The notes beneath the pieces were generated by a model. The model had not been told where the DNA came from and did not search any database. It saw only the letters and a program-made list of their open reading frames with translations. Positions 1 to 9,090 of a DNA stretch of 49,908 nucleotides are shown here, piece after piece; the first letter of the stretch is position 1; every line of letters begins with the position of its first letter. Position numbers and translations under genes: made by a program. The stretch spans positions 1 to 49,908 of the forward strand of contig NZ_LMQB01000005.1 in NCBI RefSeq assembly GCF_001424045.1, read 5' to 3'. Source of the stretch: Rhizobium sp. Leaf371. GTDB lineage: Bacteria; Pseudomonadota; Alphaproteobacteria; Rhizobiales; Rhizobiaceae.

Positions 1-237
1 CGCGATGAACGAGCGCAGTGCCTTGATCTGGTTTTCCTGCTTCTGCTGGGCATCGGCGAACTTCAGGTCGATGCCGCGCTTTTCGGCTTCCTGCTTCGTC
101 ACCGTGGTTTCTGCCGCGCGCCAGCCGGACTCGGAGCCGATCTGCGAAAAGCCGACCGTCATGTCGGCAGCGGATACGCTCGAGAAAACGCAGCCAGCCA
201 GAACCGTTGCACAGCTAAGTGACTTCAAAAACTTCAT
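1..237 (-). CDS. YtfQ-like sugar ABC transporter substrate-binding protein (N-terminal part)
   Basis: Only the first 79 codons are in the window; the gene runs off the left edge. The product starts MKFLKSLSCATVLAG and has an export signal ending around SSVSAA. The mature start, DMTVGFSQIGSESGWRAAE, closely resembles the periplasmic galactofuranose-binding protein YtfQ, and the later stretch QQKQENQIKALRSFIA is also typical of that group. The ATG at 237 is preceded by a good ribosome site (GGGAGGAA). The expected role is to bind a furanose or related sugar in the periplasm for an RbsABC-type importer whose other genes would lie left of the window. It is divergent from the operon starting at 829, with about 590 bp between them. 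The exact sugar is not predictable. Confidence 0.85.
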   Translation of the reverse strand, partial: MKFLKSLSCATVLAGCVFSSVSAADMTVGFSQIGSESGWRAAETTVTKQEAEKRGIDLKFADAQQKQENQIKALRSFIA

Positions 238-828
238 AAATTCCTCCCGAAAATTGCTCCCCAGCGATACAGCCTTAATATCATATAATATTACAAATGT
301 AAATAACATATCTGAAAATTAGCTAGTTAGTTTGCAACGGAGTCAGCCTAACCGAATGGGCTTATGTTCTACGTCGCTGGATCTGTCGACAAGTTGCTGT
401 TTATTGATACGGCTGCCCATGACACGAGCGATCGCATCGTTGACGAGCCTGAGCGCTGCTAAACTGACCTTTCTGGTCGCCGAACTACAATTGGCGGGCG
501 GCATAAGAAAGACCAAATGCTTGCGATGAGCCGCTTGCGGTCATTGTCGCGGGGCGTGAATCTGGTCAGGCAGTTTTGAGGCAGTAGCATCAATGAGCCC
601 AAGACCATCCTGATTGAATAATTGCCCGCGCTTGAAACCCAGCACAGCTCAACAGGCAGAGCATGTGAAATATATTTCATTGTATGATTTATATTGACGC
701 GAAATGCCTTTTGCGCTTATCTCCCTCTACCGGACTTCGAGGAGGAACTCCGGTCTTCATGGGATCATCGGCCGCTGATGAGGCGCTGCCGGGTATTTGG
801 AAGAGGCTTCGGCCTCGGGAGAGGAATC
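238..828. other. Divergent intergenic region without a recognised gene
   Basis: This 591-bp gap separates two divergent sugar-transport genes. Bases about 270-320 are AT-rich, as expected for the promoter of the left-hand gene. The middle part (about 330-650) has short open frames on both strands, none with a recognisable product or ribosome site. A perfect 14-bp palindrome lies at 666-679 and is listed separately. An open frame begins at 694 upstream of the binding-protein gene, but its first 45 codons are not signal-peptide-like and are treated as non-coding. Confidence 0.6.
666..679. promoter_or_regulatory. Perfect palindrome, candidate operator of the sugar operon
   Basis: TGAAATATATTTCA is its own reverse complement over 14 bp. 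It sits about 150 bp upstream of the TTG start at 829 in a short AT-rich patch. The operon encodes its own SorC-type regulator, so this is a reasonable operator candidate, but the link is inference. Confidence 0.4.
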
Positions 829-1857
829 TTGCGCAAATTTCTAGGAACGACCGCTTTGGCGGTCCTTGCGTCCACACTTTTCGCTGGCGTTACCGCTGCT
901 GAAACGGAAAATCCCTTCCGCTGCAAGCCCGGTGAAAAATATGTCATGAACGTCATGGTTTCAGGCGTCGAATACTGGTTCCCGGTCTATGAGATGTTCA
1001 AGCAGGCCGGCCAGCAACTCGGCTGCGAAACAGCTTATACCGGCACGCCGGAATATGACGTCAACAAGCAGATCGCCACCTTCGACCAGGCACTGGCCCA
1101 GAACCCGGCCGGTATCCTCGTCCACCCGATGAACTCCGATCCGTTCATCGAGCCGATCAACCGGGCAATCGATCAGGGCACGGCCGTCGTCACTTTCGCG
1201 GCCGATGCGCCGCTCTCCAAGCGTATCTCGTTCATTACCTCGGACAATACTCGGGAAGGCGCCTATGCCGCTGACGCGATTGCCAAGAAAATGGATGGCA
1301 AGGGCGAATATGCGGTTCTGGAAAACCCGGGTCAGGACAACCACGACAAGCGCATCGCCGCCTTCATCGCCCGCATGACGGAAAACTACCCGGACATGAA
1401 ACTGGTCGGCCGTGCGGCTTCCAATCAAGATCCGACCAAGGCCTATCAGGCGCTTTCGAGCCTCCTCCAGGCCAATCCGAACCTCGGCGCCGTGTTCATG
1501 CCGGAAGCCAACTCGGCCATTGGCGCATCGCAGGCCAACAAGGAAAACGGCGGCAAAATCCTCGTCATGTGCGCCGACGTTAACGCCAATATTCTGGATA
1601 TGATCAAGGCGGGCGAGGTGTTCGGCTCGATCAACCCGAACCAGGGCATGCAGGGTTACATGGGTTTCATGCTGCTGTGGCTTGCCAAGCATCCGGAACT
1701 CATCGACCCGATGAACGACGCGAAGCGCGTCGGCTTCAATCCGATGAGTATTCCGTTCGTCGACAACGGCCTGTCGATCGTTACGGCTGATAATGCCGAC
1801 GATTTCTACTGGGACAAGTACCTGAAGCGGCGGGGCACGAAGGGCATCGAGGAGTAA
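829..1857 (+). CDS. Sugar ABC transporter periplasmic substrate-binding protein
   Basis: This is a 342-residue RbsB/LacI-fold binding protein that should capture a sugar or polyol in the periplasm for the transporter encoded next. The chosen start is TTG at 829, just after GGGAGAGGAA. It gives a classical signal peptide ([20 protein letters not shown], cleavage near VTAA/ETEN). The longer frame from 694 would bury this signal under 45 unlikely residues. The mature protein has the family pattern: [20 protein letters not shown] near the start, [20 protein letters not shown], then an inter-lobe region with [18 protein letters not shown]. It is the first gene of the operon, 68 bp before the ATPase gene. 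A lone binding protein with one ATPase and one permease gene fits the CUT2 class. The ligand is unknown. Confidence 0.88.
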   Translation: MRKFLGTTALAVLASTLFAGVTAAETENPFRCKPGEKYVMNVMVSGVEYWFPVYEMFKQAGQQLGCETAYTGTPEYDVNKQIATFDQALAQNPAGILVHPMNSDPFIEPINRAIDQGTAVVTFAADAPLSKRISFITSDNTREGAYAADAIAKKMDGKGEYAVLENPGQDNHDKRIAAFIARMTENYPDMKLVGRAASNQDPTKAYQALSSLLQANPNLGAVFMPEANSAIGASQANKENGGKILVMCADVNANILDMIKAGEVFGSINPNQGMQGYMGFMLLWLAKHPELIDPMNDAKRVGFNPMSIPFVDNGLSIVTADNADDFYWDKYLKRRGTKGIEE

Positions 1858-1925
1858 GTCCTTTGCCGGTGGTCCGGGACAGGATGCCCCGGACCACCAC
1901 CGCGAGCTTGGAGGAGGAGACGATC

Positions 1926-3464
1926 ATGGTGCCGGTCCCGGTTTTGGAAATCCGCAATGTCAGCAAGCACTTCGGTGCGGTCAGGGCTTTGACGGACGTG
2001 AGCTTCAGCCTGGAAAAGGGGGAGGTTCATGCGCTTTGCGGCGAAAACGGCGCGGGCAAGTCGACGCTGATGAATATCATTGCCGGCGTTTTGCAACCAA
2101 CCGAAGGCGACGTGCTCATCGATGGTGCGCCGGTCAAGGTGACGTCACCGGCCGTGGCGCAATCGCTTGGGCTTGGGCTCGTACATCAGGAAATCGCGCT
2201 CTGCCCCGATGCGACCGTGGCCGAGAACATGTTCATGGCCGCCACCAACCGCCGCCGATCGCCTTTCATGAACTATGGCAGGCTGGAGCGGGACGCGCAG
2301 GCCGTGATGAACCGGCTGGCGCCGATCGACGTGCGCCGCAAGGTCGCCGAACTGCCCATTTCCAGTCAGCAGCTGGTCGAGATCGCCAAGGCGTTGACGC
2401 TCGATTGCCGCGTGCTGATCTTTGACGAGCCGACAGCGGCGCTGACGGAATCGGAAACCCAGGTCCTGTTCGGGATCATCCGTGATCTGAAGGCGCAGGG
2501 CATTTCGATCATCTATATCAGCCATCGCATGGCCGAGATTTTCAGCCTCTGCGACCGGGTAACCGTGTTTCGCGACGGGCGCCATGTCTCGACCGAGACT
2601 GTCGCCTATCTGACACCGGATGATATCGTGCGCCGCATGGTCGGGCGGGAGATCACCCAGCTCTATCCGGACAAGCAGGCGCTGAGCGAACGGACGGACG
2701 AGACCATTCTGAGCGTGCGCGGTCTTGGCGACGGCAGCCGTTTCCAGGATGTCAGCTTTGAATTGCGCCGGGGCGAAATCCTCGGTATCGGCGGGCTGAT
2801 CGGCTCTGGCCGCACGGAAATTGCCGAAGGCATCTGCGGATTACGACCGGTGACGCACGGCGAGGTGCAGCTGAATGGACAGGTCTTGTGGACAAGATCC
2901 TATGCGCAGGCCGTCAAGGCGGGTGTCGTCTACCTGTCGGAGGACCGCAAGGGGTCCGGCATTTTTCTGGACTTGTCCATCGCCCGGAACATCGCGGTTC
3001 TCGACCTTAAATCGCTGACCGGGCCGCTTGGCCTGTTGAATGCCGAGGCGGAGGCCGATCGCGCCCGGGATCTTACCCGCCGGCTCGGGGTACGGATGGG
3101 CGGCATCGATATGCCGGTCTCCTCGCTCTCAGGCGGCAACCAGCAGAAGGTGGCGATTGCCAAACAGCTGGCGGTCAATCCCAAGGTCATCCTTATGGAC
3201 GAGCCGACGCGCGGCATCGATGTCGGCGCCAAATCGGAAATCCACCGGCTGTTGCGCGATCTCGCGCGCTCGGGCATCGGCATCGTTCTCATCTCGTCCG
3301 AACTGCCGGAATTGCTCGGCCTTTGCGACCGGGTGGTGGTGATCCGCGAGGGGACGATTGCCGGCGCGGTCGAGGGAGAGACGATGACGGAAGAAGCGAT
3401 CATGCGCCTTGCATCGGGTGTCGTCGGGCACAACGCGTCAAAGGCATCAGAGCATGCTGCGTAA
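1926..3464 (+). CDS. Sugar ABC transporter ATP-binding protein, RbsA/MglA type
   Basis: The 512-residue protein has two fused nucleotide-binding domains, as in RbsA and MglA. The first has an intact Walker A (GENGAGKST, residues 39-47), a diverged signature ([15 protein letters not shown]) and Walker B ([10 protein letters not shown]). The second has the degenerate Walker A usual for this class (GLIGSGRTE, about residue 291) but a full signature (LSGGNQQK, about 400) and Walker B ([11 protein letters not shown]). It energises import at the inner membrane. Start ATG 1926 follows GGAGGAGGAGA; the frame is open back to 1863 but lacks a better start. The gap to the permease is 28 bp, so co-transcription is likely. 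Confidence 0.93.
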   Translation: MVPVPVLEIRNVSKHFGAVRALTDVSFSLEKGEVHALCGENGAGKSTLMNIIAGVLQPTEGDVLIDGAPVKVTSPAVAQSLGLGLVHQEIALCPDATVAENMFMAATNRRRSPFMNYGRLERDAQAVMNRLAPIDVRRKVAELPISSQQLVEIAKALTLDCRVLIFDEPTAALTESETQVLFGIIRDLKAQGISIIYISHRMAEIFSLCDRVTVFRDGRHVSTETVAYLTPDDIVRRMVGREITQLYPDKQALSERTDETILSVRGLGDGSRFQDVSFELRRGEILGIGGLIGSGRTEIAEGICGLRPVTHGEVQLNGQVLWTRSYAQAVKAGVVYLSEDRKGSGIFLDLSIARNIAVLDLKSLTGPLGLLNAEAEADRARDLTRRLGVRMGGIDMPVSSLSGGNQQKVAIAKQLAVNPKVILMDEPTRGIDVGAKSEIHRLLRDLARSGIGIVLISSELPELLGLCDRVVVIREGTIAGAVEGETMTEEAIMRLASGVVGHNASKASEHAA

Positions 3465-3492
3465 AGAACAAGCAGAGGCAGGAGACAAGATC

Positions 3493-4485
3493 ATGGCGGA
3501 TGCTACGTTAACAACGGCACATCAGGCATGCGCGCCCGGCTGGAAACGGCTGGGGACCATGCGCGAGGCGGGACTGGTCGCAATCATCCTGGCGCTCTGC
3601 ATCGCCATGAGCGTTGCCTCGCCGCATTTCCTGACGCTCGGCAACTTCCGGGCCATGCTGATGTCGTTCTCGGTCGAAGGCATCGTCGTCGTCGGCATGA
3701 CCATCCTGTTGATCGTCGGCGGCATCGACCTGTCGGTCGGCTCGGTCGTCTGCTTTTCGATGGTGCTGTCGGGTTCGCTGTTCCTGATGGGGCTCGACCC
3801 CTGGAGCGCATCGTTGATCGGCATCGTTGCCAGCGGCCTGATCGGCTGCGTCATGGGCTTCTTCGTGACGGTGGTGGGCCTGAACCATTTCATCACGTCA
3901 CTGGCGGCGATGGTGATCGTGCGCGGAATCTGCCTGATCATCACCAAGGGCACCCCGCTGTCGCTGTTCACCTTGCCGCCTTCGTTCAAGGCGGTCGGGC
4001 AGGGTACCCTCTCCGGTGTTCCCTATGTGATCCTGATTTTCGTGGCCATCGTCGTGCTGTTCGATTTCCTGCTGCGCCGGGCAACGGCTTTCCGCAAGGT
4101 GTTCTACACCGGCAGCAACGAGAAGGCGGCGCTCTATTCCGGCATCAGGACCAATCAGGTGAAGTTCTGGGTGACGGTGCTCTGCGCCACGCTGTCGGGT
4201 GTGGCCGGCGTCATCTATATGTCCCGTTTCGGTGCCGCGACCCCGACCTTCGGTGTCGGCATGGAACTCAACATCATTGCGGCTGCGGTGATCGGCGGGG
4301 CCTCGCTGAATGGCGGGTCCGGCACGATCCTGGGTGCAATCCTCGGTATTGCCCTGCTTTCGGTCGTCACCAGTTCGCTGATCCTTCTCGATGTCTCGGT
4401 CTATTGGCAAGACATGATCAAAGGCTGCATTCTGCTCGCCGCCGTATCGATCGATCATTTCCTGCACCAGCGGAAGGCTGCCTGA
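3493..4485 (+). CDS. Sugar ABC transporter permease, RbsC type
   Basis: A 330-residue hydrophobic protein with many transmembrane helices. It carries the BPD_transp_2 hallmark segments: GMTILLIVGGIDLSVGS, an LNHFITSLAAMVIVRG segment and AAAVIGGASLNGGSGTILGA near the C-terminus. It forms the membrane channel with the ATPase encoded immediately upstream. ATG 3493 is preceded by CAGGAG; the longer open frame from 3409 overlaps the ATPase gene and is less likely. The stop is followed two bases later by the regulator start. As the only permease it probably homodimerises. Confidence 0.92.
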   Translation: MADATLTTAHQACAPGWKRLGTMREAGLVAIILALCIAMSVASPHFLTLGNFRAMLMSFSVEGIVVVGMTILLIVGGIDLSVGSVVCFSMVLSGSLFLMGLDPWSASLIGIVASGLIGCVMGFFVTVVGLNHFITSLAAMVIVRGICLIITKGTPLSLFTLPPSFKAVGQGTLSGVPYVILIFVAIVVLFDFLLRRATAFRKVFYTGSNEKAALYSGIRTNQVKFWVTVLCATLSGVAGVIYMSRFGAATPTFGVGMELNIIAAAVIGGASLNGGSGTILGAILGIALLSVVTSSLILLDVSVYWQDMIKGCILLAAVSIDHFLHQRKAA

Positions 4486-4486
4486 C

Positions 4487-5491
4487 ATGCCCATTGCCAA
4501 GCTCAAGCCCGCCAATGCGCCGCGCGAGGAAATCGTCATCGCCCGGCAGATGCACCAGGCCCTCGTCCTGCATTTCCTCGAAGGCCTGACCCAGGCGCAG
4601 ATCGCCGATCAGCTCGGCATCTCGCACGCCACCGTCAACCGGCTGATCAAGCGCGGCCGCCAGCTGGGCTTGGTCGAAATCAAGATCAAGTCACCGGTCG
4701 AGCCGCTGGTCGATATGGAAGAACAGCTTCTGGCGCTCGGCGGCATTAGCCGCACTGTCGTGGTTCCGACCGTGTCCGACAATCCCCAGACAGCGCTTCA
4801 GGCGGTCGGCGAAGCAGCGGCCAGGCTGTTGCTTGAAGAGATCATCGACGGCGATACGATCTGCGTCACTGGGGGCAAGGGCGTCAGCGCCGTAGTTGCC
4901 GGCATGCATGCGCCGCGCCGCTTCGATATCGAAGTGATCCCGGCGACAGGCTGCGTCCAGGGCAAGCACTATACAGACGTGAACCATGTTTCGACATTGA
5001 TGGCCGACCGGCTCGGCGGCCGCTCTTATCAGATCCATGCGCCGCTGTTTGCCGATAGTGCGGCCGAGCGCGACATGCTGATCAACATGCGCTCCGTCGC
5101 CGACGTGTTCAAACGGGCGCGCGAGGCACAAATCGCGGTGGTTGGCATCGGTTCGATCCTGTCGGATGACTCTAGCTATTACGACCTGCACCCGTCTTCG
5201 AGCACCGACCGCGCGGCCATCGAGCGCTCGGGCGCATCCTGCGAACTGCTGGCGCATCTGCTCGATAACCAGGGTCAGGTCTGCGACTACAGCCTCAACC
5301 GGTCGCTGGTTTCGCTGACCCTTCCCGAATTCGCCTCGATCCGCACCAAGATTGGTGTGGCAAGCGGGCCGAACAAGGCGGGGCCGATCCTCAGTGTTCT
5401 CCGAGGCAATCATCTGGATACGCTGGTGACCGACGAAGCGACGGGTGCGCGGGTACTTGCACTGGCGAATGGCGAAGGAAAATGGGCATGA
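4487..5491 (+). CDS. SorC/DeoR-family sugar-binding transcriptional regulator
   Basis: The 334-residue product has an N-terminal helix-turn-helix (LTQAQIADQLGISHATVNRLIKRG, about residues 34-57), followed by the SorC/LsrR/EryD-type effector domain. That domain shows GGKGVSAVVAGM, an AVVGIGSILSDDSSYY segment and a C-terminal NKAGPILSVLRGNHLDTLVTDEATG. These regulators are usually repressors released by a phosphorylated sugar, which would suit an operon that also encodes an FGGY kinase. The gene starts one base after the permease stop and its own stop overlaps the next start (ATGA). Its encoding inside the operon suggests autoregulation. EryD of erythritol operons and LsrR of autoinducer-2 operons are family relatives; neither specificity can be claimed here. 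Confidence 0.9.
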   Translation: MPIAKLKPANAPREEIVIARQMHQALVLHFLEGLTQAQIADQLGISHATVNRLIKRGRQLGLVEIKIKSPVEPLVDMEEQLLALGGISRTVVVPTVSDNPQTALQAVGEAAARLLLEEIIDGDTICVTGGKGVSAVVAGMHAPRRFDIEVIPATGCVQGKHYTDVNHVSTLMADRLGGRSYQIHAPLFADSAAERDMLINMRSVADVFKRAREAQIAVVGIGSILSDDSSYYDLHPSSSTDRAAIERSGASCELLAHLLDNQGQVCDYSLNRSLVSLTLPEFASIRTKIGVASGPNKAGPILSVLRGNHLDTLVTDEATGARVLALANGEGKWA

Positions 5492-6483
5492 GCGAGCAGC
5501 AGTTGACACGTGAGATCGGCAAGTCCGGCGTTTCCGCCTCGGCGGTGGGGCTCGGCACCTGGGCCATCGGCGGCTGGATGTGGGGCGGGACGGACGAAAA
5601 CGAATCCATTGCCGCGATCCAGGCATCGCTCGATGCCGGCGTGACCCTGATCGACACCGCGCCGGCCTACGGGCTCGGGCGCTCGGAGGAGATCGTCGGT
5701 AAGGCCTTGGCCGGGCGGCGCGACAAGGCGGTGATCGCCACGAAATGCGGGCTTGTCTGGCATACGCAGAAAGGCCGGCATTTCTTCGATCAGGACGCCA
5801 CGCCGGTGCACCGCTATCTCGGACGCGACGCGATCCTGCACGAGGTCGAAGAGAGCTTGAAGCGGCTGAACACGGATTACATCGACCTCTACATCACCCA
5901 TTGGCAGGACCCGACGACGCCGATCGAGGAGACGATGCGCGCGCTCGAGGACCTAAAGAGTGCCGGAAAAATCCGGGCGATCGGTGCCAGCAATGTGAGC
6001 GCGGCCGAGCTTGACGCTTATATCGCCATCGGCGGTCTGGATGCGATCCAGGAGCGGTTCAGTATGATGGACCGCGAGATCGAGACCGATCTGCTGCCGC
6101 TTACGACGGCGAACGGCATCGCGACGCTCAGCTATTCGTCGCTGGCGCTTGGCCTGCTGTCGGGTACTGTCGGGCCGGATCGCGTATTCTCAGGCGATGA
6201 CCAGCGCCGTGACAATCCGCGCTTTTCCCCTGCCAACAGGGAGAAGGCGATGGCTTTTACCAAGGCCATCCAGCCGATTGCCGAGAAGCATGGCGCAAGC
6301 ATCGCCCAGACCGTCATTGCCTGGACGCTTTCGCAGCTCGGCGTGACCTTCGCGCTCTGCGGCGCGCGCAATCCGGCGCAGGCGCTCGACAATGCACAGG
6401 CGGGCAGGCTGAGGCTGGAGACGGATGACGTGGCGGCGATCGATGCCTCCATTTCCACCGAACTGACCGACATGGACAGGTAG
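5488..6483 (+). CDS. Aldo/keto reductase
   Basis: A 331-residue single-domain TIM-barrel oxidoreductase with the complete catalytic tetrad: Asp56 and Tyr61 (IDTAPAYG), Lys86 (VIATKCG) and His138 (YITHWQDP). The C-terminal NADP-site region (ALCGARNPAQALDNAQA) is also typical. It probably reduces an aldehyde or ketose of the pathway, or oxidises a polyol, with NADP(H). ATG 5488 gives a four-base ATGA overlap with the regulator stop and sits 8 bases after GAAGGA; the ATG at 5482 is too close to that site. Related enzymes act on sugar phosphates (glyceraldehyde-3-phosphate reductase type) or inositol. The substrate is not predictable. Confidence 0.9.
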   Translation: MSEQQLTREIGKSGVSASAVGLGTWAIGGWMWGGTDENESIAAIQASLDAGVTLIDTAPAYGLGRSEEIVGKALAGRRDKAVIATKCGLVWHTQKGRHFFDQDATPVHRYLGRDAILHEVEESLKRLNTDYIDLYITHWQDPTTPIEETMRALEDLKSAGKIRAIGASNVSAAELDAYIAIGGLDAIQERFSMMDREIETDLLPLTTANGIATLSYSSLALGLLSGTVGPDRVFSGDDQRRDNPRFSPANREKAMAFTKAIQPIAEKHGASIAQTVIAWTLSQLGVTFALCGARNPAQALDNAQAGRLRLETDDVAAIDASISTELTDMDR

Positions 6484-6494
6484 CGGAAGCCAAC

Positions 6495-8243
6495 ATGAAA
6501 CGCGAAGAGATATTGGACGGGCTCCGCCAAAGCCCGAAGGTGGACGTGTGTGTCATTGGCGGCGGCATCAACGGCCTCAGCGTGTTCCGCGAGCTGGCCT
6601 TACAGGGTTTGCGCGTGGTCCTCGTCGAAAAGGCCGACTACTGCTCCGGCGCTAGTTCGGCACTGTCGCGCATGGTGCATGGCGGCTTGCGGTATCTGGA
6701 GAACGGCGAATTCAAGCTGGTGCAGGAGTCGCTCGCTGAGCGTGATCGGCTGTTGCGCAACGCCCCGCACTATGTCGCGCCGCTACCGACGGCGGTGCCG
6801 ATCTTCGACGTGTTTTCCGGACTTAGCAACGGGATCGCGCGGTTTCTGGGGCTTACCCGGCGCCCGAGCCGGCGCGGCGCCATCGTCATCAAGGCCGGGC
6901 TCGGCATCTACGACGTCCTCACCCGCAGCCGCGCGCTGATGCCGCGTCACCGGTTTTTCGGCCGACGCAGAGCGCTGCGGACCTGGCCTGCGCTCAACCC
7001 GGCCATCAGGAGTTCCGCGATCTATTTCGACGCCTGGGTCAGCCACCCCGAGCGTCTGGGGATCGAGCTGCTTCAGGATGGCCTGTCGGCCAACGCGAAG
7101 GCAGCCGGTCTGAATTACGCGCAGCTTCGTCGAACGGCGCAGGGCGACTTCGAGATCGTGGACACGATCAGAGGCGGCGTTGCGCCTATCGAACCGGCGC
7201 TGATCGTCAACGCCACGGGCGGCTGGATCGACATCGCCAATACGACGCTTTTTTCGCCCGCCAAAGCGCCGGCGCCCATGATGGGCGGCACCAAGGGATC
7301 GCACCTGATCATCGACAATGCGGCACTCTACGCGGCGCTGGCCGGCCACATGATCTTCTATGAAAACGAGGAAGGGCGGATCTGCATTCTGTTTCCCTAT
7401 CTCGGCCGGGTTCTCGTCGGCTCGACGGACCTGCGGGTCGACAGCCCCGAGAATATCCGCTGCGAGGCCGATGAACGGGAGTATATCCTGCAGTCGCTCG
7501 CCTTCGTCCTGCCGGAAATCCGTATCCAGCCGCACGAGATCGTCTTCCAGTTCTCGGGCGTGCGGCCTTTGCCGGCGAGCAACGACAGCTTTACGGGCCG
7601 GATTCCGCGCAACCACCACTGCACGATGCTGGAGGCCGTCGACGCGGGGCCGGCGGTGCTCTGCATGATCGGCGGCAAATGGACGACATTCCGATCCTTC
7701 GGTGCGCTTGCCGCCGATATGACGCTGGAGCGGCTCGGAGCCACGCGCCGCACGGGCACGGAAGATCGCGCGATCGGCGGGGGACGCAGCTTTCCCGCCG
7801 ACCGGAACGCCTGGATCTCGACGCTTGCGCGGACGTCGGGGATCGCGCGCGACCGGGCGCGGGCGCTGTTCGAGCGCTACGGCACGGATGCCGGACGTGT
7901 CGCCGGGTTCATCGCGAGCAGCCCGGACGCGGCGATGCCCCATCCCGATTATTCCGAACGGGAACTGCTCTTCCTGATCCGGACCGAGAGCGTCGAGCAT
8001 CTCGACGATTTGCTTTTGCGGCGCACGACGCTGGCGATCACCGGGGACGTATCGCTCGCCATGGTCGATGCGGTCCTCGACCTCATGGCGCGGGAAAAGC
8101 GGTGGAGCGCCGCCGGGCGCATGGACGAGCGCCGCCGCTTTCTCACCCTCCTCGCCGACCGTCATGGCGTTGACGAACACATGCTTTCCGCACGGAACGA
8201 ACAAAGGAACACAGAATGCAAAACAACCATAAAGTTCGGATGA
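6495..8243 (+). CDS. GlpD-like FAD-dependent polyol-phosphate dehydrogenase
   Basis: The 582-residue product belongs to the GlpD/GlpA family. It has an N-terminal FAD-binding fold (CVIGGGINGLSVFRELALQG), the GASSALSRMVHGGLRYLE motif that follows it in GlpD, and FPYLGRVLVGSTDLRVDSPE, IGGKWTTFRSFG and a C-terminal DAO_C-like domain. GlpD oxidises glycerol 3-phosphate at the inner membrane and passes electrons to quinone. The rhizobial and Brucella paralogue EryB oxidises erythritol 4-phosphate the same way. Beside a kinase and an aldolase, this copy probably oxidises a phosphorylated polyol. The start is 11 bp after the reductase stop. Its 3' end overlaps the aldolase gene by 28 bp, so the tail CKTTIKFG may be a late extension. 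Confidence 0.87.
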   Translation: MKREEILDGLRQSPKVDVCVIGGGINGLSVFRELALQGLRVVLVEKADYCSGASSALSRMVHGGLRYLENGEFKLVQESLAERDRLLRNAPHYVAPLPTAVPIFDVFSGLSNGIARFLGLTRRPSRRGAIVIKAGLGIYDVLTRSRALMPRHRFFGRRRALRTWPALNPAIRSSAIYFDAWVSHPERLGIELLQDGLSANAKAAGLNYAQLRRTAQGDFEIVDTIRGGVAPIEPALIVNATGGWIDIANTTLFSPAKAPAPMMGGTKGSHLIIDNAALYAALAGHMIFYENEEGRICILFPYLGRVLVGSTDLRVDSPENIRCEADEREYILQSLAFVLPEIRIQPHEIVFQFSGVRPLPASNDSFTGRIPRNHHCTMLEAVDAGPAVLCMIGGKWTTFRSFGALAADMTLERLGATRRTGTEDRAIGGGRSFPADRNAWISTLARTSGIARDRARALFERYGTDAGRVAGFIASSPDAAMPHPDYSERELLFLIRTESVEHLDDLLLRRTTLAITGDVSLAMVDAVLDLMAREKRWSAAGRMDERRRFLTLLADRHGVDEHMLSARNEQRNTECKTTIKFG

Positions 8244-9058
8244 ACCGGCTTTTCGGCGGCGGCCGTTGCCTCGACGTGGCGATCGATCACGGCGTCTGCA
8301 ACGAGCCCTCCTTCCTCGACGGACTGGAGGATATGGAGGTCGTCGTGGAGGCGCTGGTGGCCGCTCGACCGGATGCGATCCAGATGAACTACGGGCAGGC
8401 AGATCTTCTCCAGACCGTGTCCGGCAAGGACAAGCCGGCGCTCGTCATGCGCATCGACATGGGCAATCCGTACAACCGCATCCGCCACCGGGATATGTGG
8501 GCGGTGCTTCAAAACGAGGCCGAGCCCCTAATCGGCGCGATCGAGATGGACGCCGCCTGCGTGGTGGTCAACCTGTTCATGCTGCCGGACGAGCCGGATC
8601 TCTTTCGCCAATGCGTCCGGAATATCGCCCGCGTGCGCGCCGACTGTGAGAAATACGGCATGCCGCTGATGATCGAGCCGCTGGCGATGCAGCCCGTGAC
8701 CGAGAGGGGCGGCTACATGGTCGACGGCGACACGCAGAAGATCGTGACGCTGACGCGGCTCGCCCGCGAAATGGGCGCTGATATCGTTAAGGCCGATCCG
8801 ACCGACGATGCCGAGGATTTTCATAGGGTTGTGGAAGCGGCACGCTGCCCGGTTCTCGTACGAGGCGGCGGCAAAGAAGACCTGCAGACCGTTCTCGACA
8901 AGTCTTCTGCGCTGATGCGGCAGGGTGCACAGGGAATGGTCTACGGACGCAATATCTATCAGCATGCCAATCCGGGTAGCGTCGTGCGCGCTTTGATGGC
9001 CATTATTCATGAGGACGCGAGCGGAGAGGCGGCGTTTGCGCGCTATCAGCAAGGCTGA
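8216..9058 (+). CDS. Class I aldolase of the DhnA/LsrF (DeoC/FbaB) family
   Basis: The 280-residue product has the family layout: an early VAIDHG motif (as in FbaB and LsrF), a central beta-barrel and the Schiff-base lysine in DIVKADPTDD (Lys192). The phosphate-site glycine run VRGGGKED follows, then GMVYGRNIYQH near the C-terminus. It should cleave, or thiolytically split, a ketose phosphate made by the upstream dehydrogenase. ATG 8216 follows AAAGGA and overlaps the dehydrogenase gene by 28 bp, implying translational coupling. LsrF is an acetyltransferase-like member of this fold, so aldol cleavage is the most likely but not the only possible reaction. Confidence 0.85.
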   Translation: MQNNHKVRMNRLFGGGRCLDVAIDHGVCNEPSFLDGLEDMEVVVEALVAARPDAIQMNYGQADLLQTVSGKDKPALVMRIDMGNPYNRIRHRDMWAVLQNEAEPLIGAIEMDAACVVVNLFMLPDEPDLFRQCVRNIARVRADCEKYGMPLMIEPLAMQPVTERGGYMVDGDTQKIVTLTRLAREMGADIVKADPTDDAEDFHRVVEAARCPVLVRGGGKEDLQTVLDKSSALMRQGAQGMVYGRNIYQHANPGSVVRALMAIIHEDASGEAAFARYQQG

Positions 9059-9090
9059 TGGTGGGGCTTGGACGCGCGGGAGGGGATCAA

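Noticed and set aside
694-828. A 45-codon N-terminal extension of the binding protein.
   Set aside because: The extension is charged and not signal-like, while the TTG at 829 has a good ribosome site directly before a classical signal peptide.
6783-8204. A 473-codon minus-strand frame opposite the GlpD-like gene.
   Set aside because: The plus-strand product has clear family motifs along its whole length; the antisense frame has none.
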